The notes under the pieces: generated by a model
Database searches by the model: none
What the model was told of the DNA's origin: nothing
The model's input: the letters and a program-made list of their open reading frames with translations, nothing else
Shown: piece by piece, positions 17,414 to 27,275 of the stretch
How positions within the stretch are numbered: the first letter of the stretch is position 1
How the letters are laid out: each line of letters begins with the position of its first letter
NCBI RefSeq assembly: GCF_008086175.1
Contig: NZ_VSKM01000011.1
Span: 1 to 64,000 of the forward strand
DNA from: Bizionia saleffrena
GTDB lineage: Bacteria > Bacteroidota > Bacteroidia > Flavobacteriales > Flavobacteriaceae
Reading direction: 5' to 3'
DNA length: 64,000 bases
Position numbers and translations under genes: made by a program

Positions 17414-19060
17414 TTATAAGCCTAAAGTTTCAATCCCTTGTTCGAAAATTACATCCACAGGAATACCTGCTTCGCTTAAACGATCTAAATCACTTTGAAG
17501 TTCTTCTGGAATCTCTCCGTATTTACTTACAAAAGCCCCAACACCATCGTAATCGCCTTCTCCTTGGTAGGTTAAAATCACTTTCGATAATTCTTTCATT
17601 GCGACTTCCATTTTATCAAATTGTACGGCGTATGTTCCATCTTCATTTCTAGAAAATGATCCCATTTCTTTAAAGAAATTAAAACGAATCATATTTGCTT
17701 TTCCGTGCGCACTAGACGCGCCAAAACGCACAGATCTAAAAATACCAGCCATAAACGTAACCATATTATCTTTTAAATCTTCTTTAAGCTCACCTTTAGC
17801 GTGCAGTTGTTGCACCATATATAATCCTAAAACATCTGCTTTACCTTCTTCCAGTGCACTTGCGTATTCCTTTAAAGAGGTACGAACTGTTCCTTTATTA
17901 TTAATGGTGTTTTTAATACCTAAACCGTGTGCGACTTCATGGAACATTGTATTTGCAAAAAAAGCATTAAAAGTAACGTGCTTACGTTGGTCTTCGGTAA
18001 TTAGCACATCGGTAATTGGTAATAATATTTTATCAAATTTTGCCTGCATTGCATTTTTTAATTGCAAGCGGCGTGTTCCTTTTTTAAGTTGTACCTCTTC
18101 ATCATTTGGTAAGTTAATCGCGATCGTTTTACTTCCAGAATTACAGTCACCCGCATAAAACACAACATCGTAAGCATTTAAATCGCTATCGGTTCCTGGC
18201 TCTTCTTGTTTGTATTTATCGGCAACAGGTAATCCTTTTTGCAATTCTGGTAAAAAGCGACTGAACCTTGCCAAACGCTCGCTCCATTCTTGATCTTTAA
18301 TTAAAACATAACCTTCGTGAGCCGCTTTATTCCCGAATAATTGATCTTCGTATGTTTCAATGGGCCCAATAACAATATCCAACGTATTATTTTTCATTTC
18401 CATCCAAGCAAAATCACTCGCTTGGTATTCGTCATTTAATACTGCCGCGGCCCGCAACTCTAAGTACTTTTTAAATCCGGCGTCGTCTGCTAATTCCGCT
18501 GCCTCTAATAATAAACTTGAAACTTCTTTTACTTCAGCTTCAAATTTCTGGTGATAAGGAATCGTGAATAATTTCCCACTCTCGTCACGACGTACAAAAT
18601 TGTATAAACCCGATTTATTTTCTAACGTTGCATTTTCAAATTCTTCCTTTGTCATATCTTGCGGATAGTAATTAGCGCCTTTGGGTTTTTCACCTACACC
18701 GTCAACAAACGGTTTATTATTTGCTAAGCGATCCCAAGGGCCATAATTAATAGACGCGTATTTTTTCGTGTCGTTATCTTCAATAGAATTTAATAAAGCA
18801 TCACAATCACCATACGCTTCGTACCAGAAAAGAGCATTCATTTTATCGGCAGCCTTAATTAAAATAGGTAGCATTTTACGCTCGTTTTCGGTAAGACCAC
18901 TCAAATCTGTGGTTAGTTTCACACTAACATATTTGTTTAAGTTAACTTGCATTTCTGTTTGTTCAGTTTCAATTTCTACCATAGGTGTGGTTTTTTCAAC
19001 CTCATTTTTACAAGACCATAAGGCTACAAGGCTTAAAACTAGAGTTAATCCTTTTTTCAT
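17414..19060 (-). CDS. Lipoprotein zinc peptidase, dipeptidyl-peptidase III (M49)-like
   Basis: The 548-residue protein has a lipoprotein signal (LWSC lipobox), so it is probably membrane-anchored outside the cytoplasm. The zinc site is visible as HEVAHGLG, followed about 50 residues later by EEGKAD. This corresponds to the M49 HExxGH and EExxAE/D motifs, although the histidine spacing here is HExxH. M49 enzymes release dipeptides from peptide N termini. Bacteroidota homologues are often annotated as Zn-dependent hydrolases, and the exact substrate is unknown. The gene is monocistronic with its own terminator. Confidence 0.8.
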   Translation of the reverse strand: MKKGLTLVLSLVALWSCKNEVEKTTPMVEIETEQTEMQVNLNKYVSVKLTTDLSGLTENERKMLPILIKAADKMNALFWYEAYGDCDALLNSIEDNDTKKYASINYGPWDRLANNKPFVDGVGEKPKGANYYPQDMTKEEFENATLENKSGLYNFVRRDESGKLFTIPYHQKFEAEVKEVSSLLLEAAELADDAGFKKYLELRAAAVLNDEYQASDFAWMEMKNNTLDIVIGPIETYEDQLFGNKAAHEGYVLIKDQEWSERLARFSRFLPELQKGLPVADKYKQEEPGTDSDLNAYDVVFYAGDCNSGSKTIAINLPNDEEVQLKKGTRRLQLKNAMQAKFDKILLPITDVLITEDQRKHVTFNAFFANTMFHEVAHGLGIKNTINNKGTVRTSLKEYASALEEGKADVLGLYMVQQLHAKGELKEDLKDNMVTFMAGIFRSVRFGASSAHGKANMIRFNFFKEMGSFSRNEDGTYAVQFDKMEVAMKELSKVILTYQGEGDYDGVGAFVSKYGEIPEELQSDLDRLSEAGIPVDVIFEQGIETLGL

Positions 19061-19233
19061 AATACGTATTTTAGATTTACGTAAAGATAAAGTATTTAGA
19101 AGAGACGCTAAACTGTAAAAAAGAAGTTATATTTACGCATACTATTAAACCTTAAATTCGCTTAATAGTCTTAAAAACAACTAACAACACTATATTAACG
19201 ATTCGCTTACGCGATAATAAACACTTAAAAACG

Positions 19234-19638
19234 ATGAAAAAATTAGTATTAATTGCCATTGCATTGGTAACATTCCAGATGAATGCACAAAATGAAAAAG
19301 CTGAAAAATTTAACAATAGTAGCGTTGAAGAAATTGCAGAAATGCAAACAGCACGTTTAACGAAAGCATTAACTTTAAATGAAGCACAACAAAAAAGAAT
19401 AAGTATTCTTTCGCTTCAAAATGCAAATTTAGAAAAAGAAATGATGGCTGCTCGCAATAATAAATCACTTTCTAAAGGCGAGCGTAAGAAAATTCAAAAT
19501 AAACGTCACGCGCTTAAAAACGAAAGAGACAATCATATGAAATCAATTTTAACTGCTGAGCAATACACAAAATGGTCGTCCATTAAAGAAGAACAGAATA
19601 AAAGAGAAGACAAATTAAATAAAAGAAGAGCACAATAG
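19234..19638 (+). CDS. Small secreted helical protein (DUF4890/Spy-like)
   Basis: The 134-residue protein has a signal peptide ending MNAQ. A charged all-helical body follows, with AEMQTARLTKALTLNEAQQKRI and an ILTAEQYTKW motif near the C terminus. This is the layout of periplasmic Spy/CpxP-like or DUF4890 proteins. A chaperone role is possible but unproven. A second protein of similar design is encoded next (19783), suggesting a loosely related pair. Confidence 0.75.
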   Translation: MKKLVLIAIALVTFQMNAQNEKAEKFNNSSVEEIAEMQTARLTKALTLNEAQQKRISILSLQNANLEKEMMAARNNKSLSKGERKKIQNKRHALKNERDNHMKSILTAEQYTKWSSIKEEQNKREDKLNKRRAQ

Positions 19639-19690
19639 CTATTAACTCTTAAAAAGGTGATGCATTTACTCACTTTAAGTCAACAATAAT

Positions 19691-19722
19691 AAGACGCAGC
19701 ATAATTAATCTGCGTCTTTTTT
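19691..19722 (+). terminator. Rho-independent terminator
   Basis: AAGACGCAG (19691-19699) pairs with CTGCGTCTT (19710-19718), followed by T residues. It lies 52 bases after the Spy-like gene. Confidence 0.75.
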
Positions 19723-19782
19723 ATTTGCGAATATTATGTAAATAGCTTTCCTTTGGATAATTAATGAATAATACTTGAAAAA

Positions 19783-20124
19783 ATGAAAAAAATAATTACT
19801 TTTTGCTTCTTTGCTTTTGCGCTCGTTTTAGGAACTCAAAACGCAGTTGCTCAGAACAAACTTGAGATTAACAAAGTGGCTAACGAAAAGGCATACGAGT
19901 TAAGAAAAGAATTAAAATTTTCTGATGATGCATTGGAAGAAACCTATCAAGCTTATCGAGAAAAAGCGCTTAAAGAATATTCTTTAGCGAAGCACGACGG
20001 TGTTAACACTCCTGCGTATGCGAAAAATATGGCTACTGTTGAAGCAAAATTTTCGGCTACAATGGAAAGTGTATTAACAGAAGAACAATATAAAAGATTT
20101 ACAATCATTAACGAGTCTAAGTAA
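19783..20124 (+). CDS. Small secreted helical protein
   Basis: The 113-residue protein has a signal peptide ending near AVAQ and a helical body. It carries an ELRKELKFSDD segment and a C-terminal VLTEEQYKRF motif, like the ILTAEQYTKW motif in the preceding gene. It probably belongs to the same broad periplasmic Spy/LTXXQ-like group; function is unknown. A perfect hairpin terminator lies 88 bases downstream at the edge of the IS3 remnant. Confidence 0.7.
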   Translation: MKKIITFCFFAFALVLGTQNAVAQNKLEINKVANEKAYELRKELKFSDDALEETYQAYREKALKEYSLAKHDGVNTPAYAKNMATVEAKFSATMESVLTEEQYKRFTIINESK

Positions 20125-20210
20125 CCAGCGTTAGTAATATAATCTTAAAAAGTATAAGTTATTTAGTCCTGAATAATCGCTACAGAGTAATAAAGGATTA
20201 AATTTAATAT

Positions 20211-21076
20211 TTAAAGCTGAACAATGACTCCATTGTTCAGCTTTTTTGATTTATAAGTTTTCATTTCTATTTTACATTGTTTGTGCATTTGATTTGGAGT
20301 CAACATATGATTTGATAAATGAGGTCTTTCTTGATTATAAATTTTGATTGATTCATTAATGATTTGTTTCTTTATTTTTAGGTTTACCTCATATTTAGCG
20401 ATATTAAATTCTTGCTTTAAAATTCCATTGATTCTTTCTGCTACTGCATTTTCGTAAGGATCATATTTTTCTGTCATACTGGTTTTGATTCCATTTTGCT
20501 CAAGTAATTCTTGGTAATCATTTTAGCAATATTGTAAACCTCTATCTGAATGATGAATTAAGGGGTGTTTTTTATAGCCATACCTAATGCTTGAAATGAA
20601 CCTTCAACAGATAAACTATTGGACACGTTAAACCTCTACAATTTTCTTGGAATAAGCATCCGTAATTAACGCTAAATAACTTGGGGTTTCTCGCCTTCCA
20701 ACATAAGTAATATCACTACCCCAAACTTGTTCTTGTTTATTAATCTTTAGGTTACAAACTTTATTTTTATGCTTTCTAAATCTATGGTGTGAGTCTGTTG
20801 TAATATGATATGATTTCCTTGGAATAATTAATAAATGATTGGCTTTAAGTATTCTAAAGAGCTTATCCTTTCCTGTTTTTATCTTTTTTAAATCCTCTTC
20901 TAACAAATAATATAGTTTTCTTGTACCTAAACGTGGCATCTTCATTCTTAATACACAAACCAAATCGATGACTTGTTGTGCTAAATTTTGCTTACGCAGT
21001 TTTGATTTTTTAGTTCGGTAATACACCTGTCTATTTACCCCAAGTAATCCGCAAGTAGAAACTATTTTTTCTTTGG
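20211..21076 (-). pseudogene. IS3 transposase OrfB, broken
   Basis: The pieces align as one DDE transposase. STCGLLGVNRQVYYR begins the protein and the catalytic Asp in VWGSDITYV lies in the middle fragment (20628-21026). HHSDRG holds the second Asp and NAVAERI the Glu, in the last fragment (20211-20477). Between them lie a stop after IVEV near 20628, at least two frame changes, and a further stop at QYC*NDY near 20523. The transposase cannot be made whole. Confidence 0.85.
20213..20247 (+). terminator. Strong hairpin terminator at the IS edge
   Basis: A perfect 14-bp stem AAAGCTGAACAATG/CATTGTTCAGCTTT with loop ACTC is followed by T residues on the plus strand. It also forms the last codons of the OrfB remnant. 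It may serve the upstream secreted-protein gene. Confidence 0.7.
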
Positions 21077-21496
21077 TTTGCTCTCGGTACTGATCGATAA
21101 CTTGGGTGTGTAATTTTTTCTTATTTGAATATCATACTCTCTTTCAGCCATATCAACCAACATATCAAAAATAATAACCTTTTTGTCTGCTCGTTCTGCT
21201 AAATGTTCCGCTCTAGCTTTTTGTTTTTCTAACAACTTAACTTTTGCTTCTAGCTCAAGTATTCTTTGTTCAGGTATTTTAGACATAGTAACGGGTGTTT
21301 GATTTTCCCAATCAAAATTACCCTATTTTTTTAACCATTTAGTTACAGTGGAGTCACTTTGAATACCATATTTGGTCTGTGCTTGACTTTTTGTAAGAAG
21401 TCCTTGTTCAACTTCTTGAATAATTTGTAGTTTAAAATAAAGTGAGTAATCTTTTTGGGTACGCTTTACGTGCCCAGTGTTTTCTATACGTTTCAT
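21062..21496 (-). pseudogene. IS3 transposase OrfA, one premature stop
   Basis: Reading from ATG at 21494-21496 gives MKRIENTGHVKR and an HTH (FKLQIIQEVEQGLLTKSQAQ, then GIQSDSTVTKWLKK). A TAG follows at codon 58 (21323-21325). The same frame then continues GNFDWENQTPV and the long leucine-rich coil to SKPKKK. A single substitution of a Tyr codon explains the break. Confidence 0.85.
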
Positions 21497-21538
21497 TACA
21501 CTATTGTTTTAGTGTATCGCTATTTCAGAACGGGACAA

Positions 21539-21586
21539 GACATAAAAAAAAGCGATTGTACATTTACAATCGCTTTTTTTTATGTC
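21539..21586 (-). terminator. hemL terminator, 22-bp perfect stem
   Basis: The arms 21539-21560 and 21565-21586 are perfect reverse complements around a CATT loop. They contain GCGATTGTA plus an A8/T8 run. It lies 10 bases after the hemL stop, directly beside the IS3 remnant. Confidence 0.8.
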
Positions 21587-21596
21587 TATCTAATAT

Positions 21597-22877
21597 CTAT
21601 TCAAAAACGGCGTTACACGCTGCAATGGTTTTATCTAAATCTTTATAGGATAAAGCATCACTTAAAAACCACGTCTCGAAAGCACTTGGCGCGATATAAA
21701 CACCATTATTTAACATGCCATGAAAAAACATTTTAAATGTTTCGTTATTTCCTTTTGCTGCTGTTTCAAAATCAATGACTTCAGTTTCATCAAAATGCAC
21801 AGAAATCATAGACCCTACTCTATTTATAGTATGAGTAATATTTCGATTTACCAATACTTCAGATAAACCTTTGTGTAAATATTCAGTTTTTTCAGCCAAA
21901 CGATTAAAAATCTCTTTATCGTTATTTAATTCTGTTAACATAGCTAACCCTGCTGCCATTGCTAAGGGGTTCCCGCTTAATGTTCCTGCTTGATACACGG
22001 GGCCTAGAGGCGACAAGTGGTTCATAATTGCATTATTTGCGGCAAAAGCACCAACTGGTAAGCCGCCACCAATAACTTTTCCGAAGCATAGAATATCGGC
22101 TTTTACATTATACAGTTCTTGAGCACCACCTTTGGCCAATCTGAAACCGGTCATCACCTCATCAAAAACTAACAAGATGTCATTGGCATCACATAAAGCT
22201 CTTAATTGTTGCAGGAAATTGTTTTTTGGCGGAATACACCCCATATTTCCGGCAACAGGCTCTATAATAATACACGCTATTTCTCCTTTATTTGCTTCGA
22301 TTAATGCTTCAACATTTCCTATATCGTTGTACTTTGCTAGTAACGTATCTTTTGCTGTTCCTGCGGTTACACCTGGACTATTCGGACTCCCGAAAGTCAC
22401 AGCACCACTTCCTGCTTGTATTAAAAACGAATCACTATGTCCGTGGTAGCAACCAGCAAACTTTATAATTTTATCTTTCCCGGTATACCCTCTTGCCAAG
22501 CGCACTGCACTCATACAGGCTTCTGTTCCTGAATTTACAAAACGGATTTTATCTATGTTTGGCACCATTGAAACTGCTAATTCTGCAATCTGAGTTTCTA
22601 TTTCGGTTGGCATCCCAAAGGAGGTTCCTTTTCTCGCTTTTTCGATTACTGCATTAACAACCGGTTCGTAAGCGTGACCCAAAATCATAGGACCCCAAGA
22701 ATTTATGTAATCGATTAATGTGTTGCCATCTTCATCGTATAGGTAAGCCCCTTTTGCCTCTTTTACAAAAATAGGCGTTCCTCCTACCGCTTTAAATGCT
22801 CGAACTGGAGAATTCACACCTCCAGGAATAACTTGCTCTGCTTTTGCAAACAAAGCACTACTACGTTTATAAATCAT
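21597..22877 (-). CDS. hemL: Glutamate-1-semialdehyde 2,1-aminomutase
   Basis: HemL converts glutamate-1-semialdehyde to 5-aminolevulinate, the tetrapyrrole precursor, using PLP in the cytoplasm. The 426-residue protein has [18 protein letters not shown] at the N terminus, [24 protein letters not shown] and the PLP lysine K267 in [15 protein letters not shown]. Length is normal. The gene ends in a strong hairpin and lies 16 bases from the upstream glucosaminidase gene, so the two are probably cotranscribed. Confidence 0.97.
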   Translation of the reverse strand: MIYKRSSALFAKAEQVIPGGVNSPVRAFKAVGGTPIFVKEAKGAYLYDEDGNTLIDYINSWGPMILGHAYEPVVNAVIEKARKGTSFGMPTEIETQIAELAVSMVPNIDKIRFVNSGTEACMSAVRLARGYTGKDKIIKFAGCYHGHSDSFLIQAGSGAVTFGSPNSPGVTAGTAKDTLLAKYNDIGNVEALIEANKGEIACIIIEPVAGNMGCIPPKNNFLQQLRALCDANDILLVFDEVMTGFRLAKGGAQELYNVKADILCFGKVIGGGLPVGAFAANNAIMNHLSPLGPVYQAGTLSGNPLAMAAGLAMLTELNNDKEIFNRLAEKTEYLHKGLSEVLVNRNITHTINRVGSMISVHFDETEVIDFETAAKGNNETFKMFFHGMLNNGVYIAPSAFETWFLSDALSYKDLDKTIAACNAVFE

Positions 22878-22893
22878 AAAATATTTTACTCTT

Positions 22894-23712
22894 TTATAAT
22901 GGTTTAATATATAAAATTTGACCTATCGCTAATTCGTTCGATCTAAGGCCATTTAAATCTTGAAGTGCTTTCACCGACATGTTATAAGTTCTCGATAATG
23001 AATATAAGGTATCGCCAGCCACTACCGTATGTTTGGTGTCGTCTTGTACCAAGCGTTTTGGTTCTTTTCCTAAAACTTCTAAATCGTAATGATACAATTG
23101 GTAACGTTCTATTAAGCTAATTAGTTTTGCTGGATACTTTCTGTCTGTTGCATAACCTGCCGCTTTTAGTCCTTTGGCCCACGCCTCGTAATCGTCTATT
23201 GGTAGATTAAAAAGGGTAGAGTAACGTTTTCTTTCTTTTAAGAATAATGAATGATCTCTAAAAGAATATTTAGAGTGTTTATATTTTCTGAAACATTCTT
23301 GCGCTGCATCATCATCGTGATAAATTTTATCGCCCGTCCACTCACGGTGACATTTAATACCAAAATGATTATTTGCCTCAACCGATAAACGTCCGTTTCC
23401 AGAACCCGACTCTAAAATACCTTGCGCCAATGTTATACTAGCAGGAATGCCATAATCTCTCATTTCATCTTTCGCAATACCGCTATAGTTTGCAATATAC
23501 GCTTCCGTTGCAGTAGCATACACTTTAGTCGCCGACTTTACTTCTCCCCTGTCTTTAGGGGCAGCAATAATTACATTCTCTCCCGTATTCGTTTTAGGTT
23601 GTCGTATAACGCGTTCTGTTTTATTTTTAGATTTACTGGTAACCACCTTTTTACGCGATCCACAACTTAAAACGAGCATACTTAAACATATAATGGTAAC
23701 TATTTTTTTCAT
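22894..23712 (-). CDS. Lipoprotein N-acetylglucosaminidase with LysM domain
   Basis: The 272-residue protein has a lipoprotein signal (LVLSC). A glucosaminidase domain of the FlgJ/muramidase type (about 70-215) shows [20 protein letters not shown] with the catalytic Glu, then NHFGIKCH and [19 protein letters not shown]-terminal LysM peptidoglycan-binding domain (about 228-272: [19 protein letters not shown] to [10 protein letters not shown]) closes it. It should cut glycan strands of the cell wall from the periplasmic side. It lies between hemL and the PLP-enzyme gene on the same strand, with short gaps of 16 and 5 bases. Confidence 0.9.
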   Translation of the reverse strand: MKKIVTIICLSMLVLSCGSRKKVVTSKSKNKTERVIRQPKTNTGENVIIAAPKDRGEVKSATKVYATATEAYIANYSGIAKDEMRDYGIPASITLAQGILESGSGNGRLSVEANNHFGIKCHREWTGDKIYHDDDAAQECFRKYKHSKYSFRDHSLFLKERKRYSTLFNLPIDDYEAWAKGLKAAGYATDRKYPAKLISLIERYQLYHYDLEVLGKEPKRLVQDDTKHTVVAGDTLYSLSRTYNMSVKALQDLNGLRSNELAIGQILYIKPL

Positions 23713-23717
23713 TAATT

Positions 23718-24629
23718 TTATTGTATTAACGGTAATTCTTTTTGTTTTAAAATAGCGTTCATTCCTGCTATACCTTGTAATCCTCCGGTATGAATTGCTA
23801 AAATCTTCGTTCCTTTAGCAAAATATCCTTTTTTTATTAAATCTGAAATTCCAAATAACATCTTTCCCGTGTAAATAGGATCTAAAGGAATATCATTTTG
23901 CGCTTTAAACTGGTTTATAAACGTTATCAACTCAGGTTTTATTTTAGCATAGCCCCCAAAATGATAATCGGTAATTAATTCCCAATTTTTACGATTTGCA
24001 AATTTACTAATATCCTCTTGTAAAAAGCTTCCTTTTAATGCCGAAAAACCTAAAATTTTCTGATTAGGGTTAGAACTGTTAATTAACCCAGAGATTGTAC
24101 CTCCCGTTCCAACAGATGCGCACACCACATCGAAACTTTTATCTCCTTCACTTAAGATCTCCTCACAGCCCTTAACAGCTAAATCGTTAGTACCGCCTTC
24201 GGGTACGGCATAAAACGAACCGAATTCATTCTCTAAAGCATTTAAAAACTCCGGATTGCTTTTATCTCTAAATTGTTCGCGACTTACAAATTTTAAATGC
24301 ATTCCGCAACGTTTAGCATACTCCAACGTTTCATTGTGTACCGTTTTCTTGGCAAGCTCTTCACCTCTTATAATTCCTATGGTCTTTAATCCGGCTGATT
24401 TTCCGGCGGCAGCGGTTGCAATAATATGATTAGAAAAAGCTCCTCCAAAAGTTAAAAGTGTCCCGTCGTTATTCTCTTTAGCAAATGCGACATTGTACTT
24501 TAATTTCCTGTATTTATTTCCAGAAATAATAGGGTGTATAGCATCCTCGCGTTTAAGATAGACCTCCACATCTTCATTATGCCGTAAAATAACGCGTTCG
24601 TTTATGCTGTTTTCTAAGTTAAAAATCAT
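23718..24629 (-). CDS. PLP-dependent ACC deaminase / D-cysteine desulfhydrase family enzyme
   Basis: The 303-residue protein is a fold-type II PLP enzyme. YLKREDAIHPIISGNKYRKLKYN contains the PLP lysine, GGAFSNHIIATAAAG is a substrate loop, and SVGTGGTISGLI is the phosphate-binding glycine loop. The family includes 1-aminocyclopropane-1-carboxylate deaminase and D-cysteine desulfhydrase, and sequence alone does not decide between them. D-cysteine desulfhydrase-like activity is the commoner outcome in this group (general knowledge). Its start overlaps by 11 bases the end of the upstream small gene. Confidence 0.85.
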   Translation of the reverse strand: MIFNLENSINERVILRHNEDVEVYLKREDAIHPIISGNKYRKLKYNVAFAKENNDGTLLTFGGAFSNHIIATAAAGKSAGLKTIGIIRGEELAKKTVHNETLEYAKRCGMHLKFVSREQFRDKSNPEFLNALENEFGSFYAVPEGGTNDLAVKGCEEILSEGDKSFDVVCASVGTGGTISGLINSSNPNQKILGFSALKGSFLQEDISKFANRKNWELITDYHFGGYAKIKPELITFINQFKAQNDIPLDPIYTGKMLFGISDLIKKGYFAKGTKILAIHTGGLQGIAGMNAILKQKELPLIQ

Positions 24630-24957
24630 AGCTACGAATATACTTTAAAAATTGCCAAAACGAACGTGTTTTTAAATAGTTTAGGTTAGACTCATTCGCA
24701 TAAGCCTCTCTTTCAAATGAAATATTCTTATACGCTTTGTGGGTGTTTTTATACTGAATATATCTGCAAATAAATTCAATACCATAAACAATATAAAAAA
24801 GAAGAAGGCACAACTCGAGTTGCTGTTTTAAATGAATTTTCTCGTGATTAATTAAAACAGCGTCGTCTTTTAAAACTTTCGACTTTAAAAACACAAACGG
24901 ATACATCGTTAAACCAGAATAGCCTTTAGGCACTAAATATTTAGAAAATAATATCAC
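24619..24957 (-). CDS. Small membrane protein with an HExxH zinc motif
   Basis: The 112-residue protein carries HEKIH (H38-E39, H42), a canonical gluzincin signature, directly before a membrane helix (about 47-66: LELCLLLFYIVYGIEFICRYI). EREAYANE follows about 40 residues later and could supply the third ligand. It resembles a stripped-down M56/M48-like peptidase core and is recurrent in Flavobacteriaceae as a hypothetical protein. Protease activity is unproven. It overlaps the downstream PLP-enzyme gene by 11 bases, so the two are translationally linked. Confidence 0.7.
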   Translation of the reverse strand: MILFSKYLVPKGYSGLTMYPFVFLKSKVLKDDAVLINHEKIHLKQQLELCLLLFYIVYGIEFICRYIQYKNTHKAYKNISFEREAYANESNLNYLKTRSFWQFLKYIRSYDF

Positions 24958-24992
24958 TTTTAAAAGCGTTCAAAAACCACTCCAATTTACAT

Positions 24993-25000
24993 TATATTTG
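24993..25000 (+). promoter_or_regulatory. -7 box of the DUF5522-like gene
   Basis: TATATTTG, a consensus -7 element, ends six bases before the ATG, so the transcript would be nearly leaderless. Confidence 0.5.
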
Positions 25001-25006
25001 TAACAT

Positions 25007-25171
25007 ATGAAGAAATTTATACCAATTGAAGAGGGTGATTATTACCTAACACCCGAAGGTTATAAGTGTTTTACAGAACAATACCACTTAAAAAGAGGGT
25101 ATTGCTGCCAAAGCGGATGTAGACATTGCCCTTATGGTTTCAATAAAAAAACAAATACAAAAACCACATAA
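25007..25171 (+). CDS. Cysteine-rich microprotein, DUF5522-like
   Basis: The 54-residue ORF starts MKKFIPIEEGDYYLTPEGYK and contains the hallmark GYCCQSGCRHCPYGF. Four cysteines and a histidine there suggest metal binding. The sequence matches the pattern of the small DUF5522 family of Bacteroidota; function is unknown. A consensus -7 box immediately upstream supports it as a real gene. It is divergent from the HExxH membrane protein gene. Confidence 0.85.
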   Translation: MKKFIPIEEGDYYLTPEGYKCFTEQYHLKRGYCCQSGCRHCPYGFNKKTNTKTT

Positions 25172-25265
25172 TTCCGAAGCATTAGCCTATAAAAAACAAT
25201 GCCTTTCGTTAACTCTTTAATTAGTAGGAATGTACCGTCACTACTGATTACAAAAACATATTAAA

Positions 25266-27251
25266 ATGACTTTTAAAGCGCAAATTCTAGAAGGTATTCC
25301 AGATCAATTACCTAACAAAAAACCTTACGAAACCGAAATCAATCACGCACCAAAGCGTAAAACCATTCTATCTCCCGAAGAAGAAAAATTAGCATTAAGA
25401 AATGCATTGCGTTATTTCGATAAAAAACACCATAACACTTTAATTAATGAGTTTAAGCACGAACTTGATACTTATGGTCGTATTTATATGTATCGTTTGC
25501 GTCCGGATTATAAAATGTACGCCCGCCCTATTAGCGACTATCCAGCACAATCGAAACAGGCTGCAGCGATTATGTTAATGATTCAAAATAATTTAGATAA
25601 TGCCGTTGCGCAACATCCGCATGAATTAATCACTTATGGGGGTAACGGTGGTGTGTTTTCAAATTGGGCGCAATACCGTTTAACATTGAAGTATTTAGCC
25701 GAAATGAACGACGAGCAGACACTAGTTATGTATTCTGGGCACCCTATGGGATTATTCCCCTCGCATAAAGAAGCACCAAGAGTCGTCGTGACTAACGGAA
25801 TGATGGTTCCTAATTATTCAAAACCGGACGATTGGGAAAAATTTAATGCGTTAGGCGTTACGCAATACGGACAAATGACTGCTGGAAGCTATATGTATAT
25901 TGGGCCACAAGGTATTGTGCACGGCACCACTATTACGGTTTTAAACGCTTTTAGAAAAATTAATAAAACGCCAAAAGGAAATCTATTTGTAACCTCTGGC
26001 TTAGGAGGTATGTCTGGAGCGCAACCAAAAGCAGGCAATATTGCAGGTTGTATTACGGTGTGTGCCGAAGTAAATCCTAAAATAACCCAGGTACGTTTAG
26101 ATCAAGGATGGATCGATGAAAAAATTACCGATTTAGATGAGTTAGTGGCACGCGTTGAAAAAGCAAAGGCCGAAAAACAAACCGTTTCTATCGCGTATTT
26201 AGGAAATATTGTAGAGGTGTGGCAAAAATTTGATGAGGCGAATGTCCACATCGATTTAGGAAGCGATCAAACCTCACTTCATAATCCTTGGGCTGGTGGT
26301 TATTACCCTATGGGCTTATCCTTTGAAGAAGCCAATCAAATGATGTCCAAAGATCCAGAGGCCTTTAAAAAGAAAGTTCAAGAAACGTTATGCCTTCACA
26401 CGGACGCTATAAATAAGCATACGGCAAAGGGCACGTATTTCTTCGATTATGGTAACGCCTTCTTATTGGAAGCCTCGCGCGCAGGAGCAGATATTATGGC
26501 CGAAAACGGAATCGACTTTAAATATTCAAGTTACGTACAAGATATTATGGGGCCCATGTGTTTCGATTATGGCTTTGGCCCTTTTCGCTGGGTGTGTGCT
26601 TCTGGAAAACCTGAAGATTTAGCTAAAACAGACACCATTGCCTGTGAGGTTTTAGAAGAGATAAAACGTCATTCTCCGGAAGAAATACAACAGCAAATGA
26701 GCGATAATATTCAATGGATTAAAGGCGCTCAAGCTAATAAATTGGTTGTTGGCTCTCAGGCTAGAATATTATATGCCGATGCAGAAGGTCGTGCAAAAAT
26801 AGCCGAAGCCTTTAACCAAGCAATTGCAAAAGGAGACATCGAGACCGTTATATTAGGTCGCGATCATCATGATGTTTCAGGTACGGACTCCCCATATCGT
26901 GAAACCTCAAACATTTATGACGGCTCACGGTTTACGGCAGATATGGCCATACAAAATGTAATTGGCGATAGCTTTCGCGGCGCAACTTGGGTAAGTATAC
27001 ACAACGGTGGCGGCGTTGGCTGGGGCGAAGTTATAAATGGTGGATTTGGTATGGTTATTGATGGTACTAAAGAAGCGTCAAAGCGCTTAAAATCAATGCT
27101 CTTCTGGGATGTTAACAACGGGATTTCTAGACGTAGTTGGGCAAGAAACGAAGGCGCTGTTTTCGCAATAAAACGCGCTATGGAAATGGAACCTAATTTA
27201 AAAGTAACCTTACCTAATTTAGTAGATGATGAAATTATAGACGCTTTATAA
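25266..27251 (+). CDS. hutU: Urocanate hydratase (long form)
   Basis: HutU hydrates urocanate to imidazolone propionate in histidine breakdown, using tightly bound NAD+. The 661-residue protein has YGGNGGVFSNWAQYRLTLKYL, YSGHPMGLFPS, the NAD loop SGLGGMSGAQPKAG and HNGGGVGWGEVINGGFGMV. At 661 residues it is the long form, close to eukaryotic and Bacteroidota enzymes rather than the roughly 550-residue proteobacterial type. No hutH, hutI or hutG lies in the window, so the rest of the pathway must be elsewhere. Confidence 0.96.
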   Translation: MTFKAQILEGIPDQLPNKKPYETEINHAPKRKTILSPEEEKLALRNALRYFDKKHHNTLINEFKHELDTYGRIYMYRLRPDYKMYARPISDYPAQSKQAAAIMLMIQNNLDNAVAQHPHELITYGGNGGVFSNWAQYRLTLKYLAEMNDEQTLVMYSGHPMGLFPSHKEAPRVVVTNGMMVPNYSKPDDWEKFNALGVTQYGQMTAGSYMYIGPQGIVHGTTITVLNAFRKINKTPKGNLFVTSGLGGMSGAQPKAGNIAGCITVCAEVNPKITQVRLDQGWIDEKITDLDELVARVEKAKAEKQTVSIAYLGNIVEVWQKFDEANVHIDLGSDQTSLHNPWAGGYYPMGLSFEEANQMMSKDPEAFKKKVQETLCLHTDAINKHTAKGTYFFDYGNAFLLEASRAGADIMAENGIDFKYSSYVQDIMGPMCFDYGFGPFRWVCASGKPEDLAKTDTIACEVLEEIKRHSPEEIQQQMSDNIQWIKGAQANKLVVGSQARILYADAEGRAKIAEAFNQAIAKGDIETVILGRDHHDVSGTDSPYRETSNIYDGSRFTADMAIQNVIGDSFRGATWVSIHNGGGVGWGEVINGGFGMVIDGTKEASKRLKSMLFWDVNNGISRRSWARNEGAVFAIKRAMEMEPNLKVTLPNLVDDEIIDAL

Positions 27252-27275
27252 TTACTAACATAAAAATTGAAAAAG

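Larger units (their letters stand above)
20164..21538 (-). mobile_element. Decayed IS3-family insertion sequence
   Basis: Remnants of both IS3 ORFs are present on the minus strand. OrfA has an HTH and a leucine-rich coil; OrfB carries a DDE integrase core. The junction contains the A6 run expected for programmed -1 frameshifting. The right edge reads (minus strand) TGTCCCGTTCTGAAATAGCG. A weak match, TAGTCCTGAATAATCGCTAC, lies near 20164 and may be the left end. Both ends and any target duplication are uncertain. Stop codons and frameshifts in both ORFs make it inactive. Confidence 0.75.
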
